The notes under the pieces are model-generated. The model was given only the letters and a program-made list of their open reading frames with translations, did no database searches and was not told where the DNA came from. The position numbers and the translations under genes were made by a program. DNA of 64,000 bases, from contig NC_043740.1 in the NCBI RefSeq assembly GCF_004337985.1, forward strand, positions 3,905,030 through 3,969,029, written 5' to 3'. Position 1 is the stretch's first letter. Each line of letters opens with the position of its first letter. This document shows, piece by piece, positions 12,822 through 23,969 of this stretch. Origin of the DNA: Pyricularia pennisetigena (taxonomy: Eukaryota > Ascomycota > Sordariomycetes > Magnaporthales > Pyriculariaceae).

Positions 12822-14272
12822 TTACTCTTCCAGCAGACTATACCACTCGGGGACCTCCTTGATCAAACTCCACATGTACTTTTCCAGCTTGTTTGCACAC
12901 TTGTGGTAAATCGTCGTGGGGTTGTTGTACTGACGACAATTGCTGACGATCAGTTTTACATCATCCACCAGCTCTTTTGGGGTAGAGTACAAGTCCTGTT
13001 CCAAGCGCTCCTCGATAGTTGACAGATCCATCGGGGATGTAATAACCTCGTAATATTCGGGAAGCTCATCTTTATTGACCGGTTTGAGAAACGGCCAGGC
13101 CTGTTGATGGTTCTGCAACTGGTATAAGAAACGTCGGAGCTCGTTGAAATGAGGACCATGGCGTGGTTCTCGAGATAGCTCGTCCATATCCGGAGACCAA
13201 CCCGTCGCCCGGATGGCTGGAACCGACAGCGGATCGATTGGGCTAACCTTGTCGGCGCTGGTCCATTGTTCGGGCGGTTGATGAACCAAGTGGCTCTTGC
13301 TCAAGAGTCGAATCTTGGCCAGTACCGTTTCTTTCTGTTTCAGAAGCATCCGGCCGACCTCGAGATAACGGATCCGAGGGAGCATCGAGCATTGCATCAA
13401 CGTTCCTCCTTCATAATCTTTGATATATCCCATCCAGATGGACTTGTCCAGGCTGATTTCCTTTGTGAATCCTTGCTTTTGGAAATATCCAGTGGCGTAA
13501 TTATCGGCATAGGTCAAAAAGTGCATTACGGGTGATGTGGCTCGGACGTAGTCCTTTAGGTGTGCCATTATATGTGCTCCGTATCCTTTTACCTGCTGAT
13601 CAGAGGACACGGCACAAAAGACTATCTCGGCAAAGGCTCGTGCCCGAAACTCTCGGATCGTGATACCTCCAATGACTTCCAAGGGCATTTTGACAATTGC
13701 TATGGAGAGATGGGTGCGGTCATAGACCAGACGTGCAATGTAGTCTTTGGGCATGTTTGGAAGCTGTTTCTGAAACAGGCATTTGAGGCCTGCCAGGATG
13801 ATGGAGCTGTGGTGTGCGCCATCGTTGTTGACAACTCGAAATTCGATTTCTCGGTTTCTTTCTTCCAAGACTGCAGGCTGTTTTTTTTTTTTTTTGGTTG
13901 TTGGTATTGTGAATTTAGTATGAGCATTCATTCATTCTTTCTTTCTTTGTTTCCTTCATACAACAAAAGGTGCTGTATGTCAATGAGAGGTGATGGTAGT
14001 GTAGTGGTGTACAGTGTAGATAGAAGTGGTGGGGTATTCAAAATAGAGAGGGTCCTGGACAGTGGGCAGCAAAGTAAGTTAGTTACCTTCTCTGGGAACG
14101 GAATCCTCCAAACTTCGGCTGCCGGTGGAGCAACTGGCTCTGGCGACCCAGACCCATCATCAGAGGGTCTTGTCCTCTTCGTCAATTGGGCTGGCTCTGG
14201 CCCTTCAACTGCTTTTCTCTTTGTGGCCATGTCATTTTTCTCGCCGTCTGCTAACTCGGTCCTGTCCTTCAT
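12822..14272 (-). CDS. gcn5: Histone acetyltransferase GCN5 (KAT2), bromodomain protein
   Basis: Two exons, 14272-14087 and 13877-12822, encode 413 residues; the join gives the family-typical [15 protein letters not shown]5 is the catalytic subunit of SAGA-type complexes and acetylates histone H3 tails from acetyl-CoA. The GNAT domain (about 70-230) has the catalytic Glu in AEIVFCAV (about residue 146) and the acetyl-CoA loop QVKGYGAH (about 157-164). The C-terminal bromodomain (about 300-410) has WPFLKPV, YYEVI, PMDLSTI and the acetyl-lysine-binding Asn in YNNP. The N-terminal 62 residues are basic and low-complexity. An in-frame ATG at 14230 (MATKRK) is an equally plausible start. It is divergent from the ELMO gene. 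A T-rich tract (A-rich on the coding strand) abuts the acceptor at 13878. Confidence 0.97.
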
Positions 14273-15630
14273 ATTGAGCTCCGTGCGTTTTGATGGGTGA
14301 GCATTTGGACGTAAGCTTGATTGAAAATCTAAAGCTTTTTTTTTCTTGTTCGAATCAACGGCTTGATCAGAGCTGACAGTTATGTCTTAGCTAAACCAAG
14401 GCCTTAGTCTAGTCTACCGCTAGTAATACAACACGTGAGGTTTGGCTGGATAGCCACGTGACTCTTTTGACTGTCATTAGACAAGATGAAATAAATACAT
14501 TGGGGTCATAATTAAACCAATGCCTCACACTATACACGATGCCGAAGACGGGGATGCCATGTAACGCTATCTGAAGTCGCGGATCTTGATGCAAGCACAA
14601 TTCCGGGGGAACCGTCTGATGATTGGCAGCTTTTTCCAGGTTATTAGGCGAGGAAGACTAGGCTGATTACTTTAAAGCTCGTCAAAGGGTATTGGCACGG
14701 ATGGAGGTCAAGAACAAGAACTCAAGAAACCCTGCGGATGGGGTCTGCGCGACTGATTGGATGTAGAAACCAATGGATAAGTTGAGATTGACGGGCCTGC
14801 AGCAACACAGCGGACCCGAGCACATGGTAGATGTAATGTTAATTGATTACAAGATAGCTAGTGTAGACATTCTCGATATAGTGGGGGATTTCACTACTGC
14901 ACAGTCTTGCTTCATCTGGATAAAGTCATCAGGCACCACACCAAAATGTTGGTTGGCCCAGGCTTGTTAGCCCTTAGCCCGTTTCATTGGTTGGCGTCGG
15001 AATCGTTTCAGAATTGCACAAACAGTTGCACGCCTCAAATTTGAGCGTGCGTCACCGGGGGGCTTGACCAGCCAGGGGTAGGGCCTTGCCTATGTGGGCT
15101 AAGGTGCCCTGGGTGCCCAGAAAGACCTCATCTAGAACTACAAGTCACAGCCTGTAATCTCCACTTGCAGCAAAAGTCCCTGGCCACCTAAGAAAACAAC
15201 GGATTGCGAAAAAAAAAAAAAAAGTATGACGGGAGTAACCGCTAACTTATCTTCAGCAACCTCAAGAACAGAAAAAGTTATTTTCAGATAAGCTGCCCTT
15301 CATGACGTTGTTTATACGACCATGATAAGTTAATTGGAACATATTTTCTCTTTCTCTTCTCGCATCAAGTGTCGACCTGGCGGCGCAATCACTCTAAACT
15401 TGGCGACTCTGTCCAAGGAGCCGACACGCGTGTGGATTGGATCGAATCAAGCATTCATCCCACTGGCAAACAGGTTCACCAACCCCAAAGGGAAGCTCTA
15501 GGCTATTGCAGGTGACGCTGATACCGATCTCGAAACTCTCGTCGTCGTCGTCGTCCCGAACCGTTCGAACCACCGATTGAGAACCAAGCTTCCACCGAAC
15601 CCCACGGACGCACACACACATCCCGTCGCC
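14273..15630. promoter_or_regulatory. Divergent promoter region, GCN5 / ELMO
   Basis: No gene is seen. Two CACGTG palindromes lie at 14432-14437 and 14455-14460, 160-190 bases before the GCN5 start codon; bHLH regulators bind such E-boxes in fungi. The ELMO-proximal part is pyrimidine-rich with a run of GTC repeats near 15540-15553. Binding is inferred, not shown. Confidence 0.45.
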
Positions 15631-17862
15631 ATGGACCAGGCCGATATACCGGCGCTCCTCTCGCGCCTGGCTAGCGACGAGGATGCCGCCCGCAAGATGG
15701 CCGTCTTCAAGCTGCAGTCATCCATCAATGATCCCGCCTTCGCCGATGTCTTCATATCTTCGGGTGGCCTCGTGATCCTGCGCCGCCTCATCATGACCAC
15801 TGGCGGCAACACCCTCGCCTACTCGTTACAAAGCCTGACGAGGCTGCTCGAGGTCGACATGGGCTGGGACATCTTCGAGGGTCCTTCGGCCGGCGACCTC
15901 GTTGAGCGCGTGGTCGAGCTCATCGTTACCAACCCGCTCGTCAACATTCTCCGCGGCGCCATGAGCATCCTGGTCGCCCTCGTCGGCCACAGTCAGTCCA
16001 CCAGCCGCGGAGCCGCCGCTCGTTCCCCAGGTACCTTTGGCTTCCGCGCCCTCAAGCCCGCCGTCGCCGTCTACCCGCAGTTCTTCGAGCTGGTCATCCA
16101 GCAGCTTCAGTCGGCCGATCACGCACTATGTGCCAATGCCCTTGCGCTCATAAACGCCCTCATACGCGACGCTGTGTCCAACGACTCGAGCTCGACAAAG
16201 TCACCCTCGTCCACCAACGGAGGCGAGGAGTGGTCCAAGCTGATCAAGCGCCTACAGGACCTCGGCCTGATCAAGGCCGTCTTCAACCTCATGCAGAGCT
16301 CTGCCCTGCAGGACCTCGCACATCCGCTGATTGAGTTTCAGTCCCTTACGAAGGCGCTGCTCCACCGGTGGAAGGAGGTCCGCGTCGACCTGGAGAGACC
16401 GGAACACCGCAGGGCTCTCAAGGGTCTGCACCTGGCGAGCGCCCCCGATCGCCAGCACGCCACCGCCACCGGCAGCGGTCCCGATACTAGCGGTTCGGAC
16501 GGTCCACCGGCGGTTCCGGAAAAGACGAGCAGGAGACACAATCCCGAAAAGTGGCGACGCCTTGGTTTCGAGACGGAGAGTCCCGCCATCGAATTCGAGT
16601 CCACGGGGTTTCTGGGAATGATGGACCTGACAGACTATGTGCGCAAGAACGAGGAGGGCTTCCAGAAGTTGCTCCTCGAACAGGCGACCCGACCCATGGA
16701 GGAGCGCTGCCCCATCGCGCGCGCCAGCTTTGCCGTCAGCATGGTCCTTTACGAGCATTTTGAGGTCGACAAGGCCGACAGCGAAGATTTGAGGGCGTAC
16801 CAGACGCTGGAGCCGGGAAGTAAGAGCCATGACAGGCTCTTCAGGCCACTGCTGCTGCAGTGGTCTCGACTGCACACGGCCGGATTGCATGCATTCTTTC
16901 GCCTGTGGAAGGCTACAGGCGCAAAGCGTGACGACTTTGACAAGGTGGCGGAGTTGGTTAGGATCTTGATCGAGCAGGTGGTAGGACAGGCGCCGCGAAC
17001 CAAGGACGTACTGGAGGTTGAGGACGAGCTGCAGGAATTCAGTTGTGCCCGGCTACGAGAGCTTCAGATGAGCCTTCTCGAGCTCTCGTTTGAGGACCAG
17101 TGGGGCCAGCACATGTACCAGGTACGAGAGGACCTGAAGCACGAGGCGCTGCAGTTCGTCAAGGAGCAGCGGATCCGCTGTCTGCTCCACGGCTCGTGGT
17201 TCACGCGCCCGATCCCTAAGCGCGACCAGCAGCCGCAACACACCCGGCAGGACAGCAATGTGACGAAACGCCGGCTGTACGAGGCTAAAGCGTGGAGGTT
17301 CGCCAAGCTCTCCCACAACAGGCGGTTCCTCCACTACGCCGACTTTGCCATGCAAACGCCTCAAGATCCAGGCCTGGAAAACCTGACGGAGAAGGTGGAC
17401 CTGGGCACCATCAGCTCCGTGGTGTCCAACGTTTCGGCGCCGAGCGAGGACGCGCGCAGCACCTCGAGCTCCTCTACGCTCCGCAACGGGGCCGGCGCCC
17501 CTAATGCCACCAACAGCAACAACACCACACCGCCCAAAGCAACCACCAAGATCACAATCTACAGCTACGTGAACGCGGAGGAGGCGGCGCGCGGGGGGGA
17601 CGCCAAGGAGCAGGCGATTGTGACGCTGTACCCGCTCAACCACTCGCTCGCGTCCGAGTGGCTTGACGGGTTGCTGATGCTGCTCAACCAGCAGCCCATC
17701 ACTTCCGAGACCAACAAGCTCGTCACCCTCGTCAGCGACTACGGGCTGAAGATCAGGCTGCTAAACGTTAGGGTCGAGGCCGTCTATCAGGGACCCGCTC
17801 CGGGCGCGGGTGAGGTGCCGAGCCGGGAGGGGCTGGATGAAAATTACTACTACGAGGTTTGA
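15631..17862 (+). CDS. ELMO/CED-12 domain protein (Lmo1-like)
   Basis: A single exon of 743 residues. The start is ATG at 15631 in a strong GCCATGG context; an ATG at 15577 in the same frame is weaker. The first 250 residues are leucine-rich helical repeats of armadillo type (ALLSRLASDEDAARKMAVFK, then NPLVNILRGAMSILVAL). A central region (about 320-520) matches the ELMO domain, with FLGMMDL and PMEERCPIARASF. A C-terminal PH-like domain (about 530-720) carries KEQAIVTLYPLNH and a closing Tyr-rich tail. ELMO proteins pair with DOCK exchange factors to activate Rac/Rho GTPases; yeast Lmo1 works with Dck1 on Rho5. No DOCK gene is in this window. Confidence 0.92.
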   Translation: MDQADIPALLSRLASDEDAARKMAVFKLQSSINDPAFADVFISSGGLVILRRLIMTTGGNTLAYSLQSLTRLLEVDMGWDIFEGPSAGDLVERVVELIVTNPLVNILRGAMSILVALVGHSQSTSRGAAARSPGTFGFRALKPAVAVYPQFFELVIQQLQSADHALCANALALINALIRDAVSNDSSSTKSPSSTNGGEEWSKLIKRLQDLGLIKAVFNLMQSSALQDLAHPLIEFQSLTKALLHRWKEVRVDLERPEHRRALKGLHLASAPDRQHATATGSGPDTSGSDGPPAVPEKTSRRHNPEKWRRLGFETESPAIEFESTGFLGMMDLTDYVRKNEEGFQKLLLEQATRPMEERCPIARASFAVSMVLYEHFEVDKADSEDLRAYQTLEPGSKSHDRLFRPLLLQWSRLHTAGLHAFFRLWKATGAKRDDFDKVAELVRILIEQVVGQAPRTKDVLEVEDELQEFSCARLRELQMSLLELSFEDQWGQHMYQVREDLKHEALQFVKEQRIRCLLHGSWFTRPIPKRDQQPQHTRQDSNVTKRRLYEAKAWRFAKLSHNRRFLHYADFAMQTPQDPGLENLTEKVDLGTISSVVSNVSAPSEDARSTSSSSTLRNGAGAPNATNSNNTTPPKATTKITIYSYVNAEEAARGGDAKEQAIVTLYPLNHSLASEWLDGLLMLLNQQPITSETNKLVTLVSDYGLKIRLLNVRVEAVYQGPAPGAGEVPSREGLDENYYYEV

Positions 17863-19070
17863 CGAAGAGTTGTTGTTGTCTGTGTTGCTTTTTTATTGGC
17901 TGTAATGTGATAATATATGTGAGTATGTGAGCAAGACTGCGGCGACCTCTTTTTTTTTTTTTTTTCCTGTTCCTTCTCTCTGTTCTTCCCCTTTGACTTT
18001 GATAGGAACCATTTTTCTCGGGGATTGTATTTTCTTGTTAATGCTGTTTCCTCTCTTCTGTATTTTTGTTGATACCTTGGCCTTTCTGGCTTTTGTCTTA
18101 TATACCCCTACTTCTCGCCCGGTATAGAGCCCTACACCGACTGTCAATAATAGATCAAGCCTTTTTGATTTCCGGCTGCTACTCTTGGCGGTAACCTTTG
18201 GTGAAACATACATCGAGGGGCTCTGGGCGGCATCATTGCAGAAAAGGCGTGTTTTTCTTTTGTGTGCCATAACATGCTTGTTATGATGGTGCAAAGAAGG
18301 ACATGCCAAGCCTGTGTGACTGATATCCATACATAAGCTACCTACCCGGAAAGCGATACGTGGATCCTCTAGACTAGGATCTAAACGACAGCTGTCCGTC
18401 GTACCGTGTCCAATTAGGGGAAAGATTCAGCGGGCCCAGGAAGATGCAGGGCGATTACTAGGGGACATCTGAATTTGTCCAACGGGATACGCTCCGAAAT
18501 GGAACTTACCCCATCGGGTTACAAAAGTACAGCAACCCAGGCCGGATATACACTAGACTCGACCCCAGTCGTGCGGTCGGTGCCAGAATATATCCTTTGC
18601 AGAATGTCTCACCTACCCAAGCAGAGGTATAGGGATTTCTCTCATCCTGCCCCTCCAGTCTTTTTTTTTTTCCCTATCCTGATTAGAGACAAAAAAAAAC
18701 TCCCGACCTCAACCCCGAAGCCGACGAACCGATTGCTATTCCGGTTCTAATCGGATATACCGGCGCCAAGGCCGTTTAAGGGGGTCTGTCAAGACGTCTC
18801 CGGCGACCACTTCCCAAAGAACAATAAATCCGGGGCCCATGGGGCAAGTCCGTAATCACGGATTTATTCTCTTGGAGGAAAGCCGGACGATCGGTCTTGG
18901 GCAAACAAAGCTTGATATATAAATGCCAGACATAGACAGTTGCTCAACCATCCTCCCAGTACAAGAGCGCTGATAGGAAAACATTTACAAGAAGCAAAAC
19001 ACTCCTGACTGAGGTCGGCACTCTCCCAAAAAGGAATCGCCAACGGAAGCAGGACCACCATTGGCACAAG
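17863..19070. other. Spacer between ELMO gene and P450
   Basis: No gene is seen. The left part is the T-rich ELMO 3' region; the right part carries the P450 promoter, including the TATA box at 18916-18923. Confidence 0.5.
18916..18923 (+). promoter_or_regulatory. TATA box of the P450 gene
   Basis: TATATAAA, 148 bases before the P450 start codon. The same octamer precedes the small secreted protein gene further right. Confidence 0.55.
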
Positions 19071-20985
19071 ATGGAACATATCAGCAACGCTTTCGACACC
19101 GTTCGGAGCTGGGGCCTGCCCACCATCGCCCTCGTACTCGTGTTGCTGTATCTAGTCAGCAATGCAGTACATGCGCTCACCATTCACCCTCTGGCCAAAT
19201 TCCCAGGCCCGTGGTGGGCGGCACTGAGCCGCCTCCCCTTCTGTATCGAGCGCATGAGGGGTAACCAGGTTCAATGGATGCATCGCCTACACCTCAAGTA
19301 CGGGCCGGTGGTGCGCTTCTGCCCGGATGAGGTCAGCTACGTGGACCAGGGCGGGTCGGCGTGGAAGGCCATCTACGGGCAGGAAAAAGGGGTCAAGGAA
19401 TTCCCACGCGTCAGGGCGTGGTATGTAGAGCCTTTCAATGGTCAGTGCCACGTTTCCCCGGCTTCAATCTTTTGCACCCCCTCGTGGCGTCTAGTGCCAA
19501 CACGGGCCTCTGAACATGTTTGATCGTTGCCCAGGAGTCCACCCCATCACCAGCGTGCCCGCCCACGACGTCCACCGCAGGTTCCGCGCAGCCTTCTCGC
19601 CGGCCTTCTCTGAGCGCGCGCTGCGGAGCCAAGAGCCCTTGTTTCGACGGCAGATCGATCTCTTGGTTTCTATCCTGGCCAGCGCCGCCGCCGAGACCGG
19701 GGAGCCGGCCAACCTGACCGAGCTCTTCGAATTCACCACGTTCGACATCATGGGCGACCTGGCGCTGGGCGAGTCCCTGGGGATGCTGCAGACGCAAAAG
19801 TACAGCAAGTGGATGAGGTCGCTTGCCGCCGGCGTCCGCATCATGCCCGTCTTTCAGTTTATCCAGCACTACCCTCTCGTGGCCAAGATCTTTGACCTTT
19901 TGGAGCCGAAGTGGGCAACGCAGATGAAGTTCGAGGCGTACCGGCATACGGTCGACCGCGTCGACGCGAGGCTGGCGAGGGAGTCGTCTCAGGCCGACAT
20001 CTGGAGCTACGCACTTTCGGCAAAGGAAGATCAGCGTCTCAGCCTGAAAGAAATGCACTCCAACGCCGACAGTTTCATGATTGCTGGGTCGGAAACAACA
20101 GGTTCGAGTTTTCCCTGGCGTTCCTGATTCCAAAGCCCCCGTGCAGCCCCCCCTTTTTTTTGTTCCCCTGCTGACATTGATCATAACTTCTTGTTTTTTT
20201 CTCTGCTTATCAAGCAACTGCAATGACGGCCTTGATCTACTTCCTCACCACGAGCCCAAACAAATTTTCCAGACTCAAAAATGAGATCCGCAGTCGGTTC
20301 TCAAGTGCGGAGGAAATCACAATGGAGACTACGGCCCCGTTGAAGTACTTGAATGCCTGTAAGTCAGCAAACTTTCCCTAGGACCGGAGCCCTACCTACC
20401 CCTCCCCCAGTTAGACATATACACAATCAGACACGGCTTCCAGGCAGACAAGAGCAAAGAAGAACAGAAGACTAACGCCAGTCGAGCCCAGGCATCCAGG
20501 AAACACTCCGCATCTACCCGCCGCTGCCCCTCGGAGTCCCCCGTGAGGTCCCGTCTCCCGGCGCCACCATCCTGGGCCGATGGGTGCCCGGGGGCACGCA
20601 AGTTTCGGTGCACCACTACGCGAGCAGCCACAGCCCGAGCAACTTCAAGGACCCCGAAACGTTCGCGCCGGAGCGGTGGCTTGCTCGCGATGCGGCCGCC
20701 GGTGACGACGACGACAGCACCGACAGTGCGCGCTACAGGTCGGACCGGCTGGAGGCGTCGCAGCCGTTCATCGTGGGGCCGCGCAGCTGCATCGGAAAGA
20801 GCATGGCGATGCACGAGATGCGGCTGGTGCTGGCCCGTCTTTTCTTCCGGTTCGACGTGCAGCTGGTTGCGGACGTCGGGGCGGCGCCGTGGAATCAGCA
20901 AAAGGCCTTTGCGTTCTGGGACAAGAAGCCGCTGATGTGCAGGATCAAGCTGGCCAGCAGCGGTACAGAGACGTCGGGGAAGTGA
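19071..20985 (+). CDS. Cytochrome P450 monooxygenase
   Basis: Four exons, 19071-19440, 19535-20101, 20215-20358 and 20492-20985, give 524 residues with phases closing. An N-terminal membrane anchor (about residues 16-36) is followed by the proline hinge HPLAKFPGPW. The I-helix oxygen-binding motif is AGSETT, spanning the second intron, the K-helix ETLR is present, then PERW, and the haem motif PFIVGPRSCIGKSMA holds the haem ligand Cys at about residue 460. It is an ER-bound class II P450 needing a P450 reductase. The sequence resembles the CYP65-like fungal families linked to secondary metabolism, but that placement is by general pattern only. No synthase neighbours it. Confidence 0.93.
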
Positions 20986-21705
20986 GGTTGAGTTTTTTTT
21001 CTTTTTAGTGTTTGGACTTGTCAGTAGGAAATTATAACTAAAAGGTAAAATGGACCGATTTCAACGAGTAATGGCAAGTGCAAAAGGTTGTACATGAGTT
21101 ACTCTGTAGAATTCAGCGTCTATGTATAGCAGCACCAGACGGTTTCCCAGCCACCTTGCCAACCCCCAAGACTTCAGCTCGGCTGCAACGGCCGGCTGCA
21201 CCGACGGGATGGACGCCTGATCTTCTTATAGACTAATTACGTGGAACCCAGAGCTTAGCCATACATACAATGTTACTCGGTTATGCTGCAAGGATCGCCT
21301 GCCGCTGAAGGACGCACTACTTTTAGAAAGTTATTATACCGGTAAACACCTGTAACATTTGATTCAGTAGTAAAGTTTGATGAACGGTAGCATGTTTCGG
21401 GAAAAAAAATATATGTATTTAGTCTGACTATAAGTCAAGAAAAGTTTACACAACATCGTTAGTATTAAAACGAATAACGCAGTTGGCTAACATGGGAGAC
21501 ACGTTGCAGATAATGTTAAGATAAGAAAGAAAAACATATATAAATCTCAGCAGTTATGCCATCCTTTTACTCTTTTTACTCATTGTTTCCTGTGTTTTAT
21601 TTATTGGAAATAAAATCCCCAGCTCTACCATAATTGCCCAGATACTAGGCAAGCTGTTTTTTTTTTTTTTTTCTTTTTTTTTTTTTCATACATCTTTGGT
21701 TAAAA
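20986..21705. other. Spacer between P450 and secreted protein gene
   Basis: No further gene is seen. It is AT-rich and contains the promoter of the small secreted protein gene (TATA box at 21537-21544) and a T-rich leader at 21657-21686. Confidence 0.5.
21537..21544 (+). promoter_or_regulatory. TATA box of the small secreted protein gene
   Basis: TATATAAA, 162 bases before the start codon at 21706; identical to the P450 box. Confidence 0.5.
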
Positions 21706-21994
21706 ATGCGTTTCTCTATCCTTTTTATTCATTTCACCGCCCTAGCCAGCGGCGTTGCAAGCCTTACTGCGGGAGAGCAAAGCCCGGGGCTCGTTATCCG
21801 CCAAGACCCTTGCGCTGGTGCCGGCAGGACCAAGAGTTGCTGTCAAAGTCATGCTGAGCTCCAATGCACAGTAGAGGTGTGTTATATGGATACCAAGGAT
21901 ATTTGGGGTTCAGTCGCTAACAATTTTACAGTGCGCCAATAAGGGAAAGGAGTTTTCAAGCTGCACCCCCAACGCTGAATGCCGTTGCAAATAA
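21706..21994 (+). CDS. Small secreted cysteine-rich protein
   Basis: Two exons, 21706-21870 and 21932-21994, encode 75 residues. A hydrophobic signal peptide covers about residues 1-19. The mature part is small and has eight cysteines spaced C-x8-CC-x7-C-x-C-x9-C-x5-C-x-C, enough for four disulfides. The intron has a clear branch point GCTAAC and CAG acceptor. A second donor six bases downstream (GTGTGT at 21877) is also in frame and would add two residues. The spacing is not that of hydrophobins, whose eight cysteines include two CC pairs. I recognise no family; secreted proteins of this kind include effectors and antimicrobial peptides, so the role is open. Without splicing the frame stops early and loses three of the cysteines. 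Confidence 0.72.
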
Positions 21995-22513
21995 AAGAGC
22001 AGAGGTCAACCCGAGGCACGGATGCGAAGACTGGAAACGCCGGACTTGGCCGCACAGCATTGTGACTGACTTGGCACTTTGCGGCTGAATCGAGGAAGCG
22101 CGGATCATTATTCATGTATAGTACAATACACAAAGGAAGTGGGCATCTTGGCTCTATGGAAGGATTCCCTGTGTAGATCATAGGTTATAAAGTCGGTATA
22201 CTTCCAGATCTACTTCCGGTGCTTTCACGGTAGATCCCTGACAGCCGTCTATTAGTCTACACTAGACTAGTGTACTTGTACAAAAAAAACCCCAAATAAG
22301 AGTTAGATTATATCAGCAATTAATCATACGTATTATAGTAGTCGCCCAGATGACTATTTCAGCTAAAGGTAGGGAGGGTTAGGGGTATGGATACTCAAGT
22401 TGCCAATTCCAATTCAGTCAGCTTTGGCGTCCTTTATTCACCTGCCACATTACAAATTTACCAACTTGCCCAAAATCAATTCGCAACAGTAAAAGAAGAC
22501 GGCCGATGACGTC
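21995..22513. other. Spacer before GRF gene
   Basis: No gene is seen; AT-rich sequence with the promoter of the GRF zinc-finger gene. Confidence 0.5.
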
Positions 22514-23969
22514 ATGCCGCGCTTCACCACCCGGACCCGCAACGCTCCCTCATATGCCCGAGGACGAGGGGGAGGCGCTTCATCGGGCAGGCGCACTGCT
22601 CCAGCAGACTCGACAGGCTACTACGACAAGAATGACAAAAGGTGGTACTGTAAGTTGTTCATGCCCTTACTCGTTCACGGCTCCATATTTCTAACATGAT
22701 CCGCCCCAAGGCAACTGCATACCCCGCGTCCTAGCCGACATCCGCACCGTGACCAAGGAGACCAAGAACAAAGGCCGCAGGTTTTGGACATGCTCCAAAG
22801 ACAGGCGCGCCAGCTGTGCCTTCTTTCTCTGGGACGATGACGCCCGCATCGTTGAGGCCGAGGCCGAGACCCAAGTCGCCGCCATGACGCCGTCCTCGAC
22901 GCAGCGCCGCCTCCGCCAGACGCAGATCGTGCCCACCGTGCCAGAGACGCCCACGCGTCGGGTCGGTCCGCAACGCGCATTTACTGGCAACCCAGCAGCG
23001 ACTGTGACGAAGGGATCCGACGGCCCCGACCATGATGTACGGACCAACGACTCTGATGATGATGACGACGACATTGTGTCCCTTTCTACCGATGCCGAGA
23101 TCGACCGTGACGAGGCGCTCGCCGCTGCCGCCGCCGCCGCCGCCGCCGCCGCCGCAAAACACTCGAGCGGTAGCAGCTCGACATCGCAGAATTCCTCTCA
23201 CACTCTAGGCCGGCCGACAACAAGCCAGTCTTCGCTAGCACTCTCTTCGAAGCGCAAGCGGGATGGTCCGGTCCAAGACGAAGAAGACTTCTCGGACGGC
23301 TTCAGCGACCCCGACTTGGTGCGGGGCCTCGCAGAGCTCGCCGATCACGCCGCTAGCAGTGCCCAGCAGCCCGTCACCCCGGCCAAGCAGCGACAGGGGC
23401 ATGCCATCGGCGTTGCGCCGGACGGCCTGCCCACCCCAGTGAGCCGGAGCACGTTGCGGGTCGCGCGCGAAGGGGAGGACCGCTCCGGCGGCAAGCGCGT
23501 GCGGCTCAGCACGCCCAATGGCGTCAGCTCGCCGACCTCATCGCCCCTTTCCAGGGAAACCCCGTTTTGCACCTCCAGAGCGGCCACGTCCTCGTCCTTG
23601 ACGAGCCTGGAGTCGAGCCGTCAGCAGCAGGATGATAGTGAGAGCTACGAGCTCACAAGCGAGATCCTCGCGCTGCTGGATAGACATGTCTCGCAGGATG
23701 CATCCGCTGGTGGAGTAGCGAGGGTCGTGGATCTGGCCGCGCTCCGGTCCGCCATCCGCAGCCGACTCGACGCCGAGGTGCTCAAGACCAAGGGCGCCAA
23801 GATGGGCCAAGCTGCAGCATGGGAGGGCATCGCCAAACGCAATGGCCAAATCTCGGCGCTGCAGGAAAAGATCACGGCGCTGGAGAACGAGCGGACCGTG
23901 TTGAGGCGCCAGGTGGCCGATTACAAGGGCAGGATGGAGGGATTTAAACGTCTCTTGGCCGAGGATTAG
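22514..23969 (+). CDS. GRF-type zinc-finger protein with C-terminal coiled coil
   Basis: Two exons, 22514-22649 and 22711-23969, give 464 residues. After an Arg/Gly-rich start comes a GRF finger (about residues 45-88): CNC, then GRRFWTC, then CAFFLWDD, with the four zinc-binding cysteines in the usual order. The intron splits the codon of the first cysteine. GRF fingers occur in DNA-repair and topoisomerase proteins and bind single-stranded nucleic acid. No nuclease or helicase domain is present here. The middle is disordered and rich in Ser, Thr and acidic residues, with a 13-alanine run (GCC repeat near 23121-23154). The last 60 residues form heptads typical of a coiled coil. It is probably nuclear; the exact role is unknown. 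Confidence 0.82.

Noticed and set aside
16252..17643. Long minus-strand frames opposite the ELMO gene
   Set aside because: They overlap a clear single-exon gene and show no conserved pattern.
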